Source of the DNA: Pseudomonas umsongensis
Lineage (GTDB): Bacteria; Pseudomonadota; Gammaproteobacteria; Pseudomonadales; Pseudomonadaceae
DNA: 64,000 nucleotides
NCBI RefSeq assembly: GCF_002236105.1
Contig: NZ_NIWU01000001.1
Location: 2,170,001-2,234,000, forward strand
Direction of reading: 5' to 3'
Shown: positions 19,089 through 29,761 of the stretch, piece after piece
Layout: each line of letters begins with the position of its first letter
Position numbering within the stretch: position 1 is the stretch's first letter
Notes under the pieces: generated by a model
What the model was told of the DNA's origin: nothing
What the model saw: the letters and a program-made list of their open reading frames with translations, nothing else
Database searches by the model: none
Program-made: the position numbers and the translations under genes

Positions 19089-19598
19089 TTAGAACGCGCC
19101 CATGTAGTCGCGCTTGCCCACTTCCACGCCGTTATGACGCAGCAGCGCATAGGCGGTGGTGACGTGGAAGAAGAACTGCGGCAGGCCGTAGGTCAGCAGG
19201 TAAGCCTGGCCGGAGAAACGCTTCTCTTTCGGCGTGCCCGGACGGGTCACGATCTCGATGCCTTCCTTGCCGTTGATCTGCTCGGGCGTGAACTCGCCGA
19301 TGTAGGCCAGGACCTTGGCGATCAGTGCTTGCAGTTCGGCGAAGGTGGTTTCGCTGTCGTCGTATTTCGGCAGTTCGACTTCAGCCAGACGGGAAGTCAC
19401 ACCTTTGGCGAAATCAACGGCGATCTGCACCTGACGTACCAGTGGGAACATGTCCGGGTACAGGCGCGCTTGCAGGAAAGCGTTCGGGTCGATGTTTTTC
19501 GCAGTGGCGTGGGCCTCGGCTTTTTTCAGCACGTCGCTCAGGGCGTTGAGCATTTGCTGGAAAACAGGAACGGAGGCGTCGTACAGGGAAATAGTCAT
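19089..19598 (-). CDS. DUF1993 family protein
   Basis: 169 aa. The start MTISLYDASVPVFQQMLNALSDVLKKAE and the whole-length pattern match the DUF1993 family, small soluble all-helical proteins related to the DinB four-helix fold. No enzyme activity is established. HVTTAYALLRHNGVEVGKRDYMG near the C-terminus is the most conserved part. Monocistronic between a terminator and the acyl-CoA dehydrogenase pair. Confidence 0.85.
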   Translation of the reverse strand: MTISLYDASVPVFQQMLNALSDVLKKAEAHATAKNIDPNAFLQARLYPDMFPLVRQVQIAVDFAKGVTSRLAEVELPKYDDSETTFAELQALIAKVLAYIGEFTPEQINGKEGIEIVTRPGTPKEKRFSGQAYLLTYGLPQFFFHVTTAYALLRHNGVEVGKRDYMGAF

Positions 19599-19676
19599 GG
19601 CAGTCTCGTGTGATGACAGGAGGAAAACGTCGGCCGATTATAGCCGTGCGCGGTCCTCCCGAGATCGCTCTTTTTG

Positions 19677-20870
19677 CTACTTGCCCGCACGCGCCTCCCG
19701 AGGCATGCCCAAGGCGCGCTCGGCAATGATGTTGCGCTGGATCTCGTTGCTGCCGCCATAGAGGGTGTCGGCGCGGCTGAACAGGTACAGAGACTGCAGC
19801 CGAGTCAGTTGATAAGGCGCAGCTTCGAGCAGTTCTGCCTCGGCGCCCAGTACGTCCATCGCCAGCTTGCCGAGGCTGGCATGCCAGGTCGACCAGAACA
19901 GCTTGTAGATGGTCGCCTCCTTGCGCAGCGATCCATCCTGGCTTCCCGAGAGCATGCGCAGCGAGTTGTAGCGCATGATCCGCAACCCACTCCAGGCCTC
20001 GGCCAGGCGTTGGCGCAGGATCGGATCGCGGGCAGCCCCGTTGCGCTTGGCGATGGCGATGATTTCGTTGAGTTCGTTCTGGAACTGCATCTGTTGGCCG
20101 AGGGTCGACACGCCGCGCTCGAACCCCAGCAACGCCATGGCGATTTTCCAGCCGTCGCCCGGCGCGCCGATAATATTGGCGGCGTCGGTGCGGGCGTCAT
20201 CGAAGAACACTTCGTTGAACTCCGAGGTGCCGGTCAGTTGCTCGATCGGTCGCACGGTGATTGAAGCCTGGGCCATCGGGACCAGCAGGAAAGACAAACC
20301 TCGATGGCCGACGCTGCCCGGTTCAGTGCGAGCAATCACAAAGCACCAATCCGATTCATGGGCCAGGGAGGTCCAGACTTTCTGCCCGTTGATCACCCAA
20401 CTGCCGGTCGCTTCGTCCAGCGTCGCGCGGGTCTTGACGTTGGCGAGGTCGGAGCCGGCCCCTGGCTCGGAATAGCCCTGGCACCAGAAGCTCGTGCCGT
20501 TGACGATCCCAGGCAGAAAACGCTGTTGCTGCTCGACCGTGCCGAATGCGGCAATAGTCGGCCCGGCCAGGCCTTCACCGATATGCCCCATGCGCCCTGG
20601 GCCGCCAGCGCGGGCGTACTCTTCGTGAAAAATCACCTGCCGCGTGATCGACAGCCCACGCCCGCCATGCTTAGGCGCCCAGCCGACGCATGTCCAGCCG
20701 CCCTCGGCCAGTTTACGCTCCCAGGCTTTGCGCTCTTGGGGAAACATGTGCTCATCGCCAGGGCCGCCGCGAAAACGCAGGGACTCGAATTCGCCACAGA
20801 GGTTGGCGCTCATCCAGTCGGCGACTTCCTGGCGAAAGCACTCGTCTTGCTCGCTGAAACTGATTTTCAT
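19677..20870 (-). CDS. Acyl-CoA dehydrogenase, second gene of a pair
   Basis: 397 aa. It has the ACAD fold: N-terminal helical domain, middle beta domain with WCQGYSEPGAGSDLANVKT (FAD/substrate contacts, about residues 128-146), and C-terminal helical domain ending LYGGSNEIQRNIIAERALG. It oxidises an acyl-CoA at the alpha-beta bond using FAD, passing electrons to ETF. The start overlaps the stop of the upstream acyl-CoA dehydrogenase by 4 bp (ATGA), so the two are translationally coupled and may form a mixed complex. The substrate is unknown. Confidence 0.9.
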   Translation of the reverse strand: MKISFSEQDECFRQEVADWMSANLCGEFESLRFRGGPGDEHMFPQERKAWERKLAEGGWTCVGWAPKHGGRGLSITRQVIFHEEYARAGGPGRMGHIGEGLAGPTIAAFGTVEQQQRFLPGIVNGTSFWCQGYSEPGAGSDLANVKTRATLDEATGSWVINGQKVWTSLAHESDWCFVIARTEPGSVGHRGLSFLLVPMAQASITVRPIEQLTGTSEFNEVFFDDARTDAANIIGAPGDGWKIAMALLGFERGVSTLGQQMQFQNELNEIIAIAKRNGAARDPILRQRLAEAWSGLRIMRYNSLRMLSGSQDGSLRKEATIYKLFWSTWHASLGKLAMDVLGAEAELLEAAPYQLTRLQSLYLFSRADTLYGGSNEIQRNIIAERALGMPREARAGK

Positions 20871-22039
20871 GGTTGCTCTCCAAGAATCACCGCGGCGATC
20901 CGCTCGCGATGCCAGGCCGGCAGCCCGAGGAAGCTCTCGCTGGCGCGGGCGCGCTTGAAGTAGAGGTGTGGGTCATATTCCCAAGTGAAACCGACGCCGC
21001 CATGCAACTGGATCGACTCGGACGCGCAGTGGAAAAAGGTTTCCGAGCACTGCGCCTTGGCCAGCGCTGCTGCCAGCGGCAGTTCGCCCGCCACGTCGGC
21101 ATCGCCCCGGGGATCAAGGGCTTCCTGAGCGACGCACGCCGCGTAGTAGCAGGCCGAACGCGCGCATTCGACTTGCAGCATCATGTCCGCGGCACGGTGT
21201 TTGAGGGCCTGGAAACTGGCGATGGGGCGACCGAACTGCTGACGCTCCTGCATGTAGGCCACGCTGAGGTCGAGCACCTGCTGCGCGCCGCCGGTCTGTT
21301 CGGCAGCCAGGCCGATGCAGGCCAGTTGCAGGACCTGCTCCAGGTGCGGCCAGCCGTTGCCGAATGTACCCAGCAGGCAGTCGGCTTCGAGGTACAGGCC
21401 CTTGAGCTCGATGCGAGCCTGGCGCCGGGTCTGGTCCATGGTCGGCAGCATTTGCCGCTCGATGCCCGCCCGCGCGGCGTCAATGGCGAACAGACTGATG
21501 CCCGCCTCGCCGGTCGATCCGGGTTGCCGTGCGGCAATGATCAAGAGGTCGGCGCCATGGCCATCCAGTACATGCTTGAGCGTGCCGTCGAGGACAAAAC
21601 CGTCGCCCTCAGCCACCACCGTGGCCTGGACATCGCCGGCCGACCAGCCGTTGGCACTGCTGAACGCCAGGGTCGCGGTCAGGCTGCCGTCGGCAATCGA
21701 AGGCAACCAACGCTGCTTCTGTTCATCATTGGCGGCCAGCAATAACGCTGGCGTGGCCATGCAAGCAGTGGCGAAAAACGGCGAGCACAACAATCGCCGC
21801 CCCATCTGCTCCAGCAGGATTGCCAGCTCGACGAAGCCCAGCCCGAGGCCGCCATAGGCTTCGGGAATATGGATCGCGGGCCAGCACATTTCCTGGCATA
21901 ACCGCTGCCAGAGGGCCTCGTCGAAACCCCGTTCGCTGACCATTGCCGCGCGCACGGCGGCCGAATCCGACACATCGGCGAGCAAGCCCTCGGCCGATGC
22001 GCGGATCATTTCCTGTTCGTCGCTGAATGCAAACTCCAT
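20867..22039 (-). CDS. Acyl-CoA dehydrogenase, first gene of a pair
   Basis: 390 aa from ATG 22039, which gives the family-typical start MEFAFSDEQEMIRASAEGLL. The ACAD N-terminal and C-terminal domains are present, with QLHGGVGFTWEYDPHLYFKRA near the end. The middle domain is less conserved: the usual TEPxAGSD loop is replaced by LAFSSANGWSAGD, so its flavin or substrate site may be incomplete. In actinobacteria, paired ACADs with one weakened subunit form alpha2beta2 enzymes acting on large side-chain CoA esters. That is an inference here. Confidence 0.88.
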   Translation of the reverse strand: MEFAFSDEQEMIRASAEGLLADVSDSAAVRAAMVSERGFDEALWQRLCQEMCWPAIHIPEAYGGLGLGFVELAILLEQMGRRLLCSPFFATACMATPALLLAANDEQKQRWLPSIADGSLTATLAFSSANGWSAGDVQATVVAEGDGFVLDGTLKHVLDGHGADLLIIAARQPGSTGEAGISLFAIDAARAGIERQMLPTMDQTRRQARIELKGLYLEADCLLGTFGNGWPHLEQVLQLACIGLAAEQTGGAQQVLDLSVAYMQERQQFGRPIASFQALKHRAADMMLQVECARSACYYAACVAQEALDPRGDADVAGELPLAAALAKAQCSETFFHCASESIQLHGGVGFTWEYDPHLYFKRARASESFLGLPAWHRERIAAVILGEQP

Positions 22040-22266
22040 CGCGGCGCCTTCTGCTCGTCTGGTGGGGCACGCGTGGCGCAACACCCCTTTGAACATGAAG
22101 TCTGCCGCTGTGCGGGCGCGGTGAAATCGTCAGCCTTGCCTAGTCCGAACGAGCGATGCCGTGGACAATGAAGCGCTGCACGCAGGCAAGGCTCGACTAA
22201 CCTCCATCAACGAGGTCTTATAAGCCGAGAAAATCCTGACCAACCCTTAGCGAGGTTCCAGACACT

Positions 22267-22914
22267 GTGAGTACTGAGCAAGAAACGACTTTCGACGAAC
22301 CACGCCTGAACAGCACGGAAATCCGCATTCTGGGTTCCCTGATCGAAAAACAGGCCACCAGCCCGGAAACCTACCCGCTGACCCTCAATGCCCTGGTGAT
22401 TGCCTGCAATCAGAAAACCAGCCGCGAGCCGGTGATGAACCTCACCCAGGGCCAGGTTGGCCAGAGCCTGCGCGCCCTCGAAGGACGCGGCTTCGCCAGA
22501 CTGGTGATGGGCAGCCGCGCCGATCGCTGGGAGCACAAGGTCGACAAGGCACTGGAACTGGTGCCAGCGCAGGTGATCCTGACCGGGCTGATGTTTCTGA
22601 GGGGACCGCAGACGGTCAACGAACTGCTGACCCGCAGCGGGCGCATGCATGATTTCGAGGATGCGGAGCAGGTCGTGCATCAGCTGGAACGCCTGATCGC
22701 CCGTGGCCTGGCAGTGCTGATCCCGCGTCAGGCCGGACAACGCGAAGATCGTTATACCCACGCACTGGGTGATCCGGCGGATATCGAAGCGATCCTCGCG
22801 GCCCGCCAAAACGCGCCGGAGCGTGGTGCTGGCGGCGCGGTATCGGTTGAACGAATCGAGGAGCTCGAAGCACGAATTGCCGCGCTGGAAGAGCGCTTGG
22901 CACGCCTCGAATAA
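22267..22914 (+). CDS. yceH: YceH family protein (DUF480)
   Basis: 215 aa from a GTG start. The family pattern is clear: two winged-helix domains, with [26 protein letters not shown] at the front and [13 protein letters not shown] following, and a C-terminal coiled coil ([20 protein letters not shown]). It is conserved across proteobacteria but without a settled function; the winged helices suggest nucleic acid or protein binding. It is divergent from the acyl-CoA dehydrogenase pair and convergent with the shikimate dehydrogenase-like gene. Confidence 0.88.
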   Translation: MSTEQETTFDEPRLNSTEIRILGSLIEKQATSPETYPLTLNALVIACNQKTSREPVMNLTQGQVGQSLRALEGRGFARLVMGSRADRWEHKVDKALELVPAQVILTGLMFLRGPQTVNELLTRSGRMHDFEDAEQVVHQLERLIARGLAVLIPRQAGQREDRYTHALGDPADIEAILAARQNAPERGAGGAVSVERIEELEARIAALEERLARLE

Positions 22915-22956
22915 AGGGGCGAGCCTTTGCGGGCGGCAATTGCGGCTGCCCGTCAA

Positions 22957-23784
22957 TCAATAGGCAAGGCTGCTGCGGGCAAACTCCACGGCTTTTTGAA
23001 ACTGCTCATCGGTCGGGCGCACACCGGTATAAAGCACGAATTGCTCCAGTGCCTGGATCGCAATCACTTCGAGCCCGGTGATGACATGTTTGCCCTCGGT
23101 ACGAGCGCGCACGATCAGCGGAGTTTCCGCAGGAACCGCGACGACATCGAAGACGATATCCGCAGCCGCAATGGCATGGGCATCGAACGCCAACTGCTCG
23201 GCATGTGGGCCGGTCATGCCGATGGGCGTGACGTTGATGAGCATTTGCGGACGTTGCTCACCGAGCTCGGCTTGCCACGGGTAACCCAGCGACTGGGCCA
23301 ATGCCTGGCCCGCGCGCTCATTACGCGCCACGATCAGGCCATCGCGGTAACCGCCATCGCGCAAGGCGCTGGCCACTGCCTTGGCCATGCCGCCACTGCC
23401 AAGCAACGCAAACGTGGTGTCCTTGGACACCTGGTGGGTCTGCAGCAACTGGGCAATGGCGATGTAGTCGGTATTGAAGGCCTTGAGATGGCCGTCGGTA
23501 TTGACGATGGTGTTGATCGACTGGATGGCTGCGGCAGAAGGGTCCAGTTCATCGACCAGGGCTATGCAGGCTTCCTTGAACGGCATCGATACACCGCAAC
23601 CCCGAATTCCCAGGGCGCGAATGCCGCCGACGGCGCCCGGCAGATCCTGACTGGAAAACGCCTTGTAGTAGAAATTCAGCCCCAACTGCTCATACAGGTG
23701 ATTGTGAAATCGCAGGCCAAAGTTCCCAGGGCGTCCGGAGAGGGACATGCACAGCTGGGTGTCTCTGTTGGGGTTCATCTGCAT
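22957..23784 (-). CDS. Shikimate/quinate dehydrogenase-like protein
   Basis: 275 aa from ATG 23784 (GGAG seven bases upstream). It has the two-domain AroE fold. The substrate loop GVSMPFKEA carries the catalytic Lys (about residue 71), NTD supplies the catalytic Asp, and LGSGGMAKAV starts the Rossmann nucleotide site. It is not the main aroE by context, since it is far from the usual yrdC/hemF neighbours, and the NADP-specificity loop reads VARNERAGQAL. It may be a paralogue working on quinate or a related cyclic acid. Confidence 0.8.
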   Translation of the reverse strand: MQMNPNRDTQLCMSLSGRPGNFGLRFHNHLYEQLGLNFYYKAFSSQDLPGAVGGIRALGIRGCGVSMPFKEACIALVDELDPSAAAIQSINTIVNTDGHLKAFNTDYIAIAQLLQTHQVSKDTTFALLGSGGMAKAVASALRDGGYRDGLIVARNERAGQALAQSLGYPWQAELGEQRPQMLINVTPIGMTGPHAEQLAFDAHAIAAADIVFDVVAVPAETPLIVRARTEGKHVITGLEVIAIQALEQFVLYTGVRPTDEQFQKAVEFARSSLAY

Positions 23785-24028
23785 ATGAATCTCCTTGTGC
23801 TGCACTTTCGGATGGAAGGGATTAGCCTGCCCATCGGGTTCTGATCAATCATATTTGCGTGCACTGGCGGACGCCGCATGACCGTAAGGATGACGACACA
23901 GACCTTACACAAAATTTACCCGGCGGCTGTGCTGTTTTTTTAAAAAAAGCTGTCTTAGAAGTATCCCCGCGACATTCCTTGAGTCTATTGCAGACACAAG
24001 CGCCGGGGCGAAGCACCGAGGAGTCATC

Positions 24029-24412
24029 ATGATCCGTAGAATCCCCACAGTGGCTTTGCTGATCGGCGCCCTCGCGGTCGCAGGCCAAGCAGAGGCCCAT
24101 GGCGGTGGCGGTTGGGAAGGTCCGGCGGTATTTGGCGCGATCGTCGGCTCTGCCATCGTTGGCTCGGCAATCATCAACAGCAACCGGCCTGTGTACGTGA
24201 CGCCGCAACCGGTCTACGCCCAGCCGGTTTATGCGCAACCGCAGCCGGTGTACATGGCGCCGCCCCCACCGGTCTACTACCAACCCGCACCGGTGTATGT
24301 GGGGCAACCGATCTACTACCGCCCGGCACCGGTCTATTACGGCCCACCCCGTGGTTACTACGGCCCACCTCGCGGCTACTACGGTCCGCCCCACGGCTAC
24401 GGCCGCTGGTAA
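24029..24412 (+). CDS. Secreted Tyr/Pro/Gly-rich repeat protein, unknown
   Basis: 127 aa. A signal peptide (residues 1-23, cut near QAEAHG) is followed by a glycine-zipper-like hydrophobic segment (GAIVGSAIVGSAII, about 36-49). A long repeat region follows in which PVY and PAPVYY units alternate, ending in three GYYGPP-type repeats and GYGRW. It is probably in the envelope or outside the cell. Proteins of this make-up are common but uncharacterised in pseudomonads. The start follows a GAGGAG site. It is monocistronic by spacing. Confidence 0.75.
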   Translation: MIRRIPTVALLIGALAVAGQAEAHGGGGWEGPAVFGAIVGSAIVGSAIINSNRPVYVTPQPVYAQPVYAQPQPVYMAPPPPVYYQPAPVYVGQPIYYRPAPVYYGPPRGYYGPPRGYYGPPHGYGRW

Positions 24413-24585
24413 TCCCGCGCGCGCAATCCGCCGTTCGTCGTCACAGGTCTGGAAAGATCCTGTCGGTGTCGTTCTCGGGACAGTGTCGACCGGTGAAGTC
24501 GGCAAGATTGACTCGCCCTTCCCTTTTGCGCCAGCAACAGCAATAACGGCGCCTGCAACGGGTCAATAACAACAAGGACGAGCTC

Positions 24586-24780
24586 ATGCCCACGCAAAAC
24601 CCGCACCGCATCAATGGCCTGTGCACTTGCAGCAAGGTCTACAACGCCCTGACGGAACTCAAGCAGCTCGAAGGTCATCGCAGCGCCAAGTTCCTTTCGC
24701 TACTGACGCAGAACCTGGTGAGAAAGGGACTGCTCAGCGAGCAGGAAGTGGTTCATATGCTCGACCAGGTGGTCGTCTGA
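24586..24780 (+). CDS. Small soluble protein, unknown
   Basis: 64 aa with AAGGA upstream. It is hydrophilic and helical, with a CTCSKVYNALTELKQLEGHRSAKFLSLL-like front (two Cys separated by one residue, positions 13 and 15) and a C-terminal QNLVRKGLLSEQEVVHMLDQVV. No domain recognised. It lies between the repeat protein and another small gene. Confidence 0.55.
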   Translation: MPTQNPHRINGLCTCSKVYNALTELKQLEGHRSAKFLSLLTQNLVRKGLLSEQEVVHMLDQVVV

Positions 24781-24892
24781 GCGTCAGCCGGTGGGCTGAC
24801 CTCACTGGCATCAATGACCACTATTGAAAACGTTGATTTTCCCTCGACGCACCCGGACCGTAAGGTGACTCCACAGATTGATGGAGGTCCCT

Positions 24893-25087
24893 ATGATGTC
24901 TCAGATTCAGATCATGTCCGTTATCGGCAGCGCCGTTCCCGCACCGCTCAGAGCGCTTGGGTTGCTCGCCTGCTGGTACCTGGTCCAGGACGGCGAACAA
25001 ATCAGCGGCCCGCTGACCTCACTACCGGACGCCCAGGCGTTGTCCCTGCAAATCGGCACGGGACAGCCGGGCAAGCTCAGTGCCTAA
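24893..25087 (+). CDS. Small protein, unknown
   Basis: 64 aa from ATG 24893, chosen for the GGAGG four bases before it. The middle carries LGLLACWYLVQDGEQISGPLTS, which resembles the GYF_2-like W-Y-x-x-x-G-x-x-x-G-P pattern (inferred from WYLVQDGEQISGP), a short protein-interaction motif. It overlaps the stop of the converging AI-2E family transporter by 4 bp. Confidence 0.55.
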   Translation: MMSQIQIMSVIGSAVPAPLRALGLLACWYLVQDGEQISGPLTSLPDAQALSLQIGTGQPGKLSA

Positions 25088-26142
25088 GGCAGCTGAACCC
25101 GCGGTTTGGTCTCGATGAAAATGGCCCAGCTCGACATGAACAGGGCCGCGATCAACGGACCGATGACAAACCCGTTGAGCCCGAACAGCGCCAGGCCGCC
25201 CAGGGTCGAGATCAGGATCATGTAGTCCGGCATCTTCGTGTCCTTGCCCACCAGGATCGGGCGCAGCACGTTATCCACCAGGCCGATTACGAATACCCCG
25301 AACAACCCCAGCACCACGCCTTGCCAGACTGCGCCGGTCAACAGGAAAAACGCCGCCACCGGCGCCCAGACAATCCCTGCCCCAACTGCTGGCAACAAGG
25401 ACAGAAGCGCCATCAACACCGCCCAGACCAGCGCGCTCGGAATGTCGAGAAACCAGAAAATCATTCCGCCCAATGCACCCTGGGTAATCGCTACCAATAG
25501 GTTGCCCTTCACCGTGGCTCGCACCACGCGGTTGAACTTGAGCTGCAAACGGCGTTTCTGGTGTTCTTCCAATGGCACGGCCATGCGTACCTTGCGCGCG
25601 AGTTCAGCGCCGTCGCGCAGGAAGAAAAACAACAGGTAGAGCATGATGAAAAAGCTGACGATGAACTCGAATGTACCCTGGCCAAGACTGAACACCCGAT
25701 TAGTCACCTCGCCGCCTGCCATCGCGCTCTTGACGATTTTCTCCCGAAGCCCGTTCAACTCTCCCACGCCGAACCGATCGAGCAAATGCTGGAAATACGG
25801 TGGCAAGTGATGCTTGAACTGCGTTACATACGCGGCAATGTCCAGCTCACCGCTCTCGATACTCTTGTACAGCGCCGTCCCTTCCTGAACCAGCAGGAAG
25901 CTGATGATGATCACCGGCAGGATCGCAATCACCAGGCAGATGCTTAACGTACAGAACGACGTCAGGTTGCGCTCCCAGCCGAACTTGAGCTGCAGCCGGC
26001 GCTGCATGGGCGCAAAGACAATCCCCAGGATCACCGCCCAGAACACCGCACCGTAGAATGGCAGCAGGATCCAGATGAACGCGATGCTCACCAACACCAG
26101 CAAAACCGCCAGCGATTTATCTTTTAGCGTCTCTTCGTTCAT
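25084..26142 (-). CDS. AI-2E family transporter (PerM/YdiK type)
   Basis: 352 aa with about eight hydrophobic helices in the typical arrangement: two N-terminal, a soluble helical insert (about residues 85-150), then six more. Family marks include LLSLLPAVGAGIVWAP and the C-terminal LGGLALFGLNGFVIGPLIAALF. The family is named for autoinducer-2 export, but most members, including the YdiK/PerM branch this resembles, have no proven substrate; sodium/proton exchange is reported for some relatives. Confidence 0.88.
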   Translation of the reverse strand: MNEETLKDKSLAVLLVLVSIAFIWILLPFYGAVFWAVILGIVFAPMQRRLQLKFGWERNLTSFCTLSICLVIAILPVIIISFLLVQEGTALYKSIESGELDIAAYVTQFKHHLPPYFQHLLDRFGVGELNGLREKIVKSAMAGGEVTNRVFSLGQGTFEFIVSFFIMLYLLFFFLRDGAELARKVRMAVPLEEHQKRRLQLKFNRVVRATVKGNLLVAITQGALGGMIFWFLDIPSALVWAVLMALLSLLPAVGAGIVWAPVAAFFLLTGAVWQGVVLGLFGVFVIGLVDNVLRPILVGKDTKMPDYMILISTLGGLALFGLNGFVIGPLIAALFMSSWAIFIETKPRVQLP

Positions 26143-26276
26143 ATCCGATCCTGGCCAGTCACCGGGCGCAACGTTGCGCCCTGATGCTTAGGCCATCACA
26201 GCGAGCGCGAGTGCCGTACGTTGTTCAAAAAGCATCGGAGGAAGGCGCCCAGGGGACCAATGGTGAAAATCCGGGC

Positions 26277-26302
26277 AAAAAAAAGGGGAGCACATGCCCC
26301 CC
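26277..26302 (-). terminator. Terminator of the pyc operon
   Basis: On the minus strand a stem of C/G-rich arms (GGGG-GCA with TGC-CCCC, one mismatch) is followed by eight T. It lies about 35 nt past the pycB stop. Confidence 0.75.
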
Positions 26303-26335
26303 CGAGGTTTAAAGCGTTGTATCGCGGCCGTTAAC

Positions 26336-28144
26336 TCAGCCTTCGATCTCGATCAGGATCTCGCCCGGGTTCACCCGGTCGCCCTTGGCCACGTGAATGG
26401 CGGTGACTTTGCCGGCGATAGCGGCCTGGACTTCGGTTTCCATCTTCATCGCTTCGGTGATCAGCACAGCCTGGCCCGCCTTGACACTGTCGCCTTCCTT
26501 GACCAGCACATCGACGATGTTGCCCGGCATGGTGGTGCTGACGTGGCCCGGTGCGCTGGCCTGCTTGCGCTTGCTGCTACCACCGCCGACGAATTCGTTG
26601 AGCGGCTCGAACACCACTTCTTCCGGCATGCCGTCGATGGACAGGTAGAAGTGACGCTTGCCTTCAGCCTTGACGCCCACACCGGTGATGTCGACGCGGT
26701 AGGTTTCGCCGTGGACGTCGATGACGAACTCGGTCGGCACGCCTTCGCCGCCAGCCGAAGCGACGCCGCCAGCTTCCGGAATCGGCAACAGCACTTCCGG
26801 GGTCAGGGTGCCCGCTGCACGCTCTTCGAGGAACTTGCGCCCGATGTCCGGGAACATGGCGTAGGTCAGCACGTCTTCTTCAGACTTGGCCAGGGCACCG
26901 ATGTCGGCACGCAGCTTGGCCATTTCCGGCTTGAGCAGGTCGGCTGGGCGCACGTCGATCACTTCTTCGCTGCCGATAGCTTGGCGACGCAGTTGCTCGT
27001 TCACCGGGGCCGGCGCCTTGCCGTAGCCACCTTGCAGGTACAGCTTCACTTCGTTGGTGATGGTCTTGTAGCGCTCGCCGGCCAGCACGTTGAAAAACGC
27101 CTGGGTGCCGACGATTTGCGAAGTCGGGGTCACCAGTGGCGGGAAGCCGAGGTCTTCGCGAACCCGCGGAATCTCTGCCAGCACTTCGCTCATGCGGTTC
27201 AGGGCGCCCTGCTCTTTCAACTGGTTGGCCAGGTTGGAAATCATCCCGCCCGGCACCTGGTTGACTTGAACGCGGGTGTCGACGGCGGTGAATTCGCTTT
27301 CGAACTGGTGGTACTTCTTGCGCACGGCGTAGAAGTACAGGCCGATTTCCTGGATCAGCTCGAGGTTCAGGCCGGTGTCGTACTCGGTGCCCTTGAGGGC
27401 CGCGACCATCGACTCGGTGCCTGGGTGGCTGGTACCGGAGGCAAAGCTGGAGATTGCGGTGTCGATGTGGTCGGCGCCGTTTTCAATCGCCTTGAGCTGG
27501 CACATGGTTGCCAGGCCGGCGGTGTCGTGCGAGTGAATGAACACTGGCAGCGATTGCTCGGCCTTCAGCGCCCTGACCAGTTCGCCGGTGGCGTAGGGGG
27601 TCAGCAAACCAGCCATGTCCTTGATCGCCACCGAGTCGCAACCCATGGCTTCCATTTGCTTGGCCTGTGCCACGAACGCGTCGATGGTGTGCACCGGACT
27701 GGTGGTGTAGGCGATGGTGCCCTGGGCGTGCTTGCCGGCGGCTTTCACCGCTTCGATGGCGGTACGCAGGTTACGCACGTCGTTCATGGCGTCGAAGATG
27801 CGGAACACGTCGATGCCATTGACCGCTGCCTTGGCGACGAAAGCCCTGACCACGTCGTCGCTGTAGTGGCGATAGCCCAGCAGGTTCTGGCCGCGCAGGA
27901 GCATTTGCAGGCGAGTGTTAGGCAACGCGGCGCGCAGTTGGCGCAGACGCTCCCACGGGTCTTCCTTGAGGAAGCGTACGCAGGCGTCGAACGTTGCGCC
28001 GCCCCAGCATTCCAGCGACCAATAGCCGACCTTGTCGAGCTTGTCGCAGATCGGCAGCATGTCTTCAGTGCGCATGCGGGTCGCGAGCAGCGATTGGTGG
28101 GCGTCGCGCAGGATGGTGTCGGTTACGAAAATCTTCTTGGACAT
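26336..28144 (-). CDS. pycB: Pyruvate carboxylase subunit B (carboxyltransferase plus biotin carrier)
   Basis: 602 aa from ATG 28144. The N-terminal HMGL-like TIM barrel starts FVTDTILRDAHQSLLATRMR, with the metal site HSHDTAG near residue 205. A PYC/OADA domain is next, then a Lys-Ala-rich linker and a C-terminal biotinyl domain with EAMKMETEV carrying the biotinylated Lys. It moves the carboxyl from biotin to pyruvate to make oxaloacetate. Oxaloacetate decarboxylase alpha has the same architecture, but no beta/gamma membrane subunits are present and pycA is adjacent. The pair fits the two-subunit pyruvate carboxylase described in P. aeruginosa. Confidence 0.93.
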   Translation of the reverse strand: MSKKIFVTDTILRDAHQSLLATRMRTEDMLPICDKLDKVGYWSLECWGGATFDACVRFLKEDPWERLRQLRAALPNTRLQMLLRGQNLLGYRHYSDDVVRAFVAKAAVNGIDVFRIFDAMNDVRNLRTAIEAVKAAGKHAQGTIAYTTSPVHTIDAFVAQAKQMEAMGCDSVAIKDMAGLLTPYATGELVRALKAEQSLPVFIHSHDTAGLATMCQLKAIENGADHIDTAISSFASGTSHPGTESMVAALKGTEYDTGLNLELIQEIGLYFYAVRKKYHQFESEFTAVDTRVQVNQVPGGMISNLANQLKEQGALNRMSEVLAEIPRVREDLGFPPLVTPTSQIVGTQAFFNVLAGERYKTITNEVKLYLQGGYGKAPAPVNEQLRRQAIGSEEVIDVRPADLLKPEMAKLRADIGALAKSEEDVLTYAMFPDIGRKFLEERAAGTLTPEVLLPIPEAGGVASAGGEGVPTEFVIDVHGETYRVDITGVGVKAEGKRHFYLSIDGMPEEVVFEPLNEFVGGGSSKRKQASAPGHVSTTMPGNIVDVLVKEGDSVKAGQAVLITEAMKMETEVQAAIAGKVTAIHVAKGDRVNPGEILIEIEG

Positions 28145-28155
28145 TGTTCTATTCC

Positions 28156-29571
<1,416 letters not shown>

Positions 29572-29708
29572 TTGGAGTTTCCCTTGATCCGGTGGTACCC
29601 ACGACCTGCTAGACCAGGTCGACGAGTGACCAAATGTTTCAATTTGGTCGCACCGCCACACTAGCGCTCACAAGGGATTAACAAAAATGAATAATTATTG
29701 GGTCATGC

Positions 29709-29724
29709 ATAAGTAAAGACTTAT
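29709..29724. promoter_or_regulatory. Inverted repeat in the pycA/LysR divergent region
   Basis: ATAAGTAAAGACTTAT: perfect 6-bp arms around AAAG, 38 bp before the LysR start. Position and symmetry fit a LysR-type regulator binding site controlling both directions. The binding protein is inferred. Confidence 0.5.
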
Positions 29725-29761
29725 AGTTGACACACCAGCCCGCGGCCAGAGTGCTCAAAAA

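Noticed and set aside
24397..24678. 93-codon minus-strand frame over the small 24586 gene
   Set aside because: The plus-strand gene has a better ribosome site; the minus frame has none.
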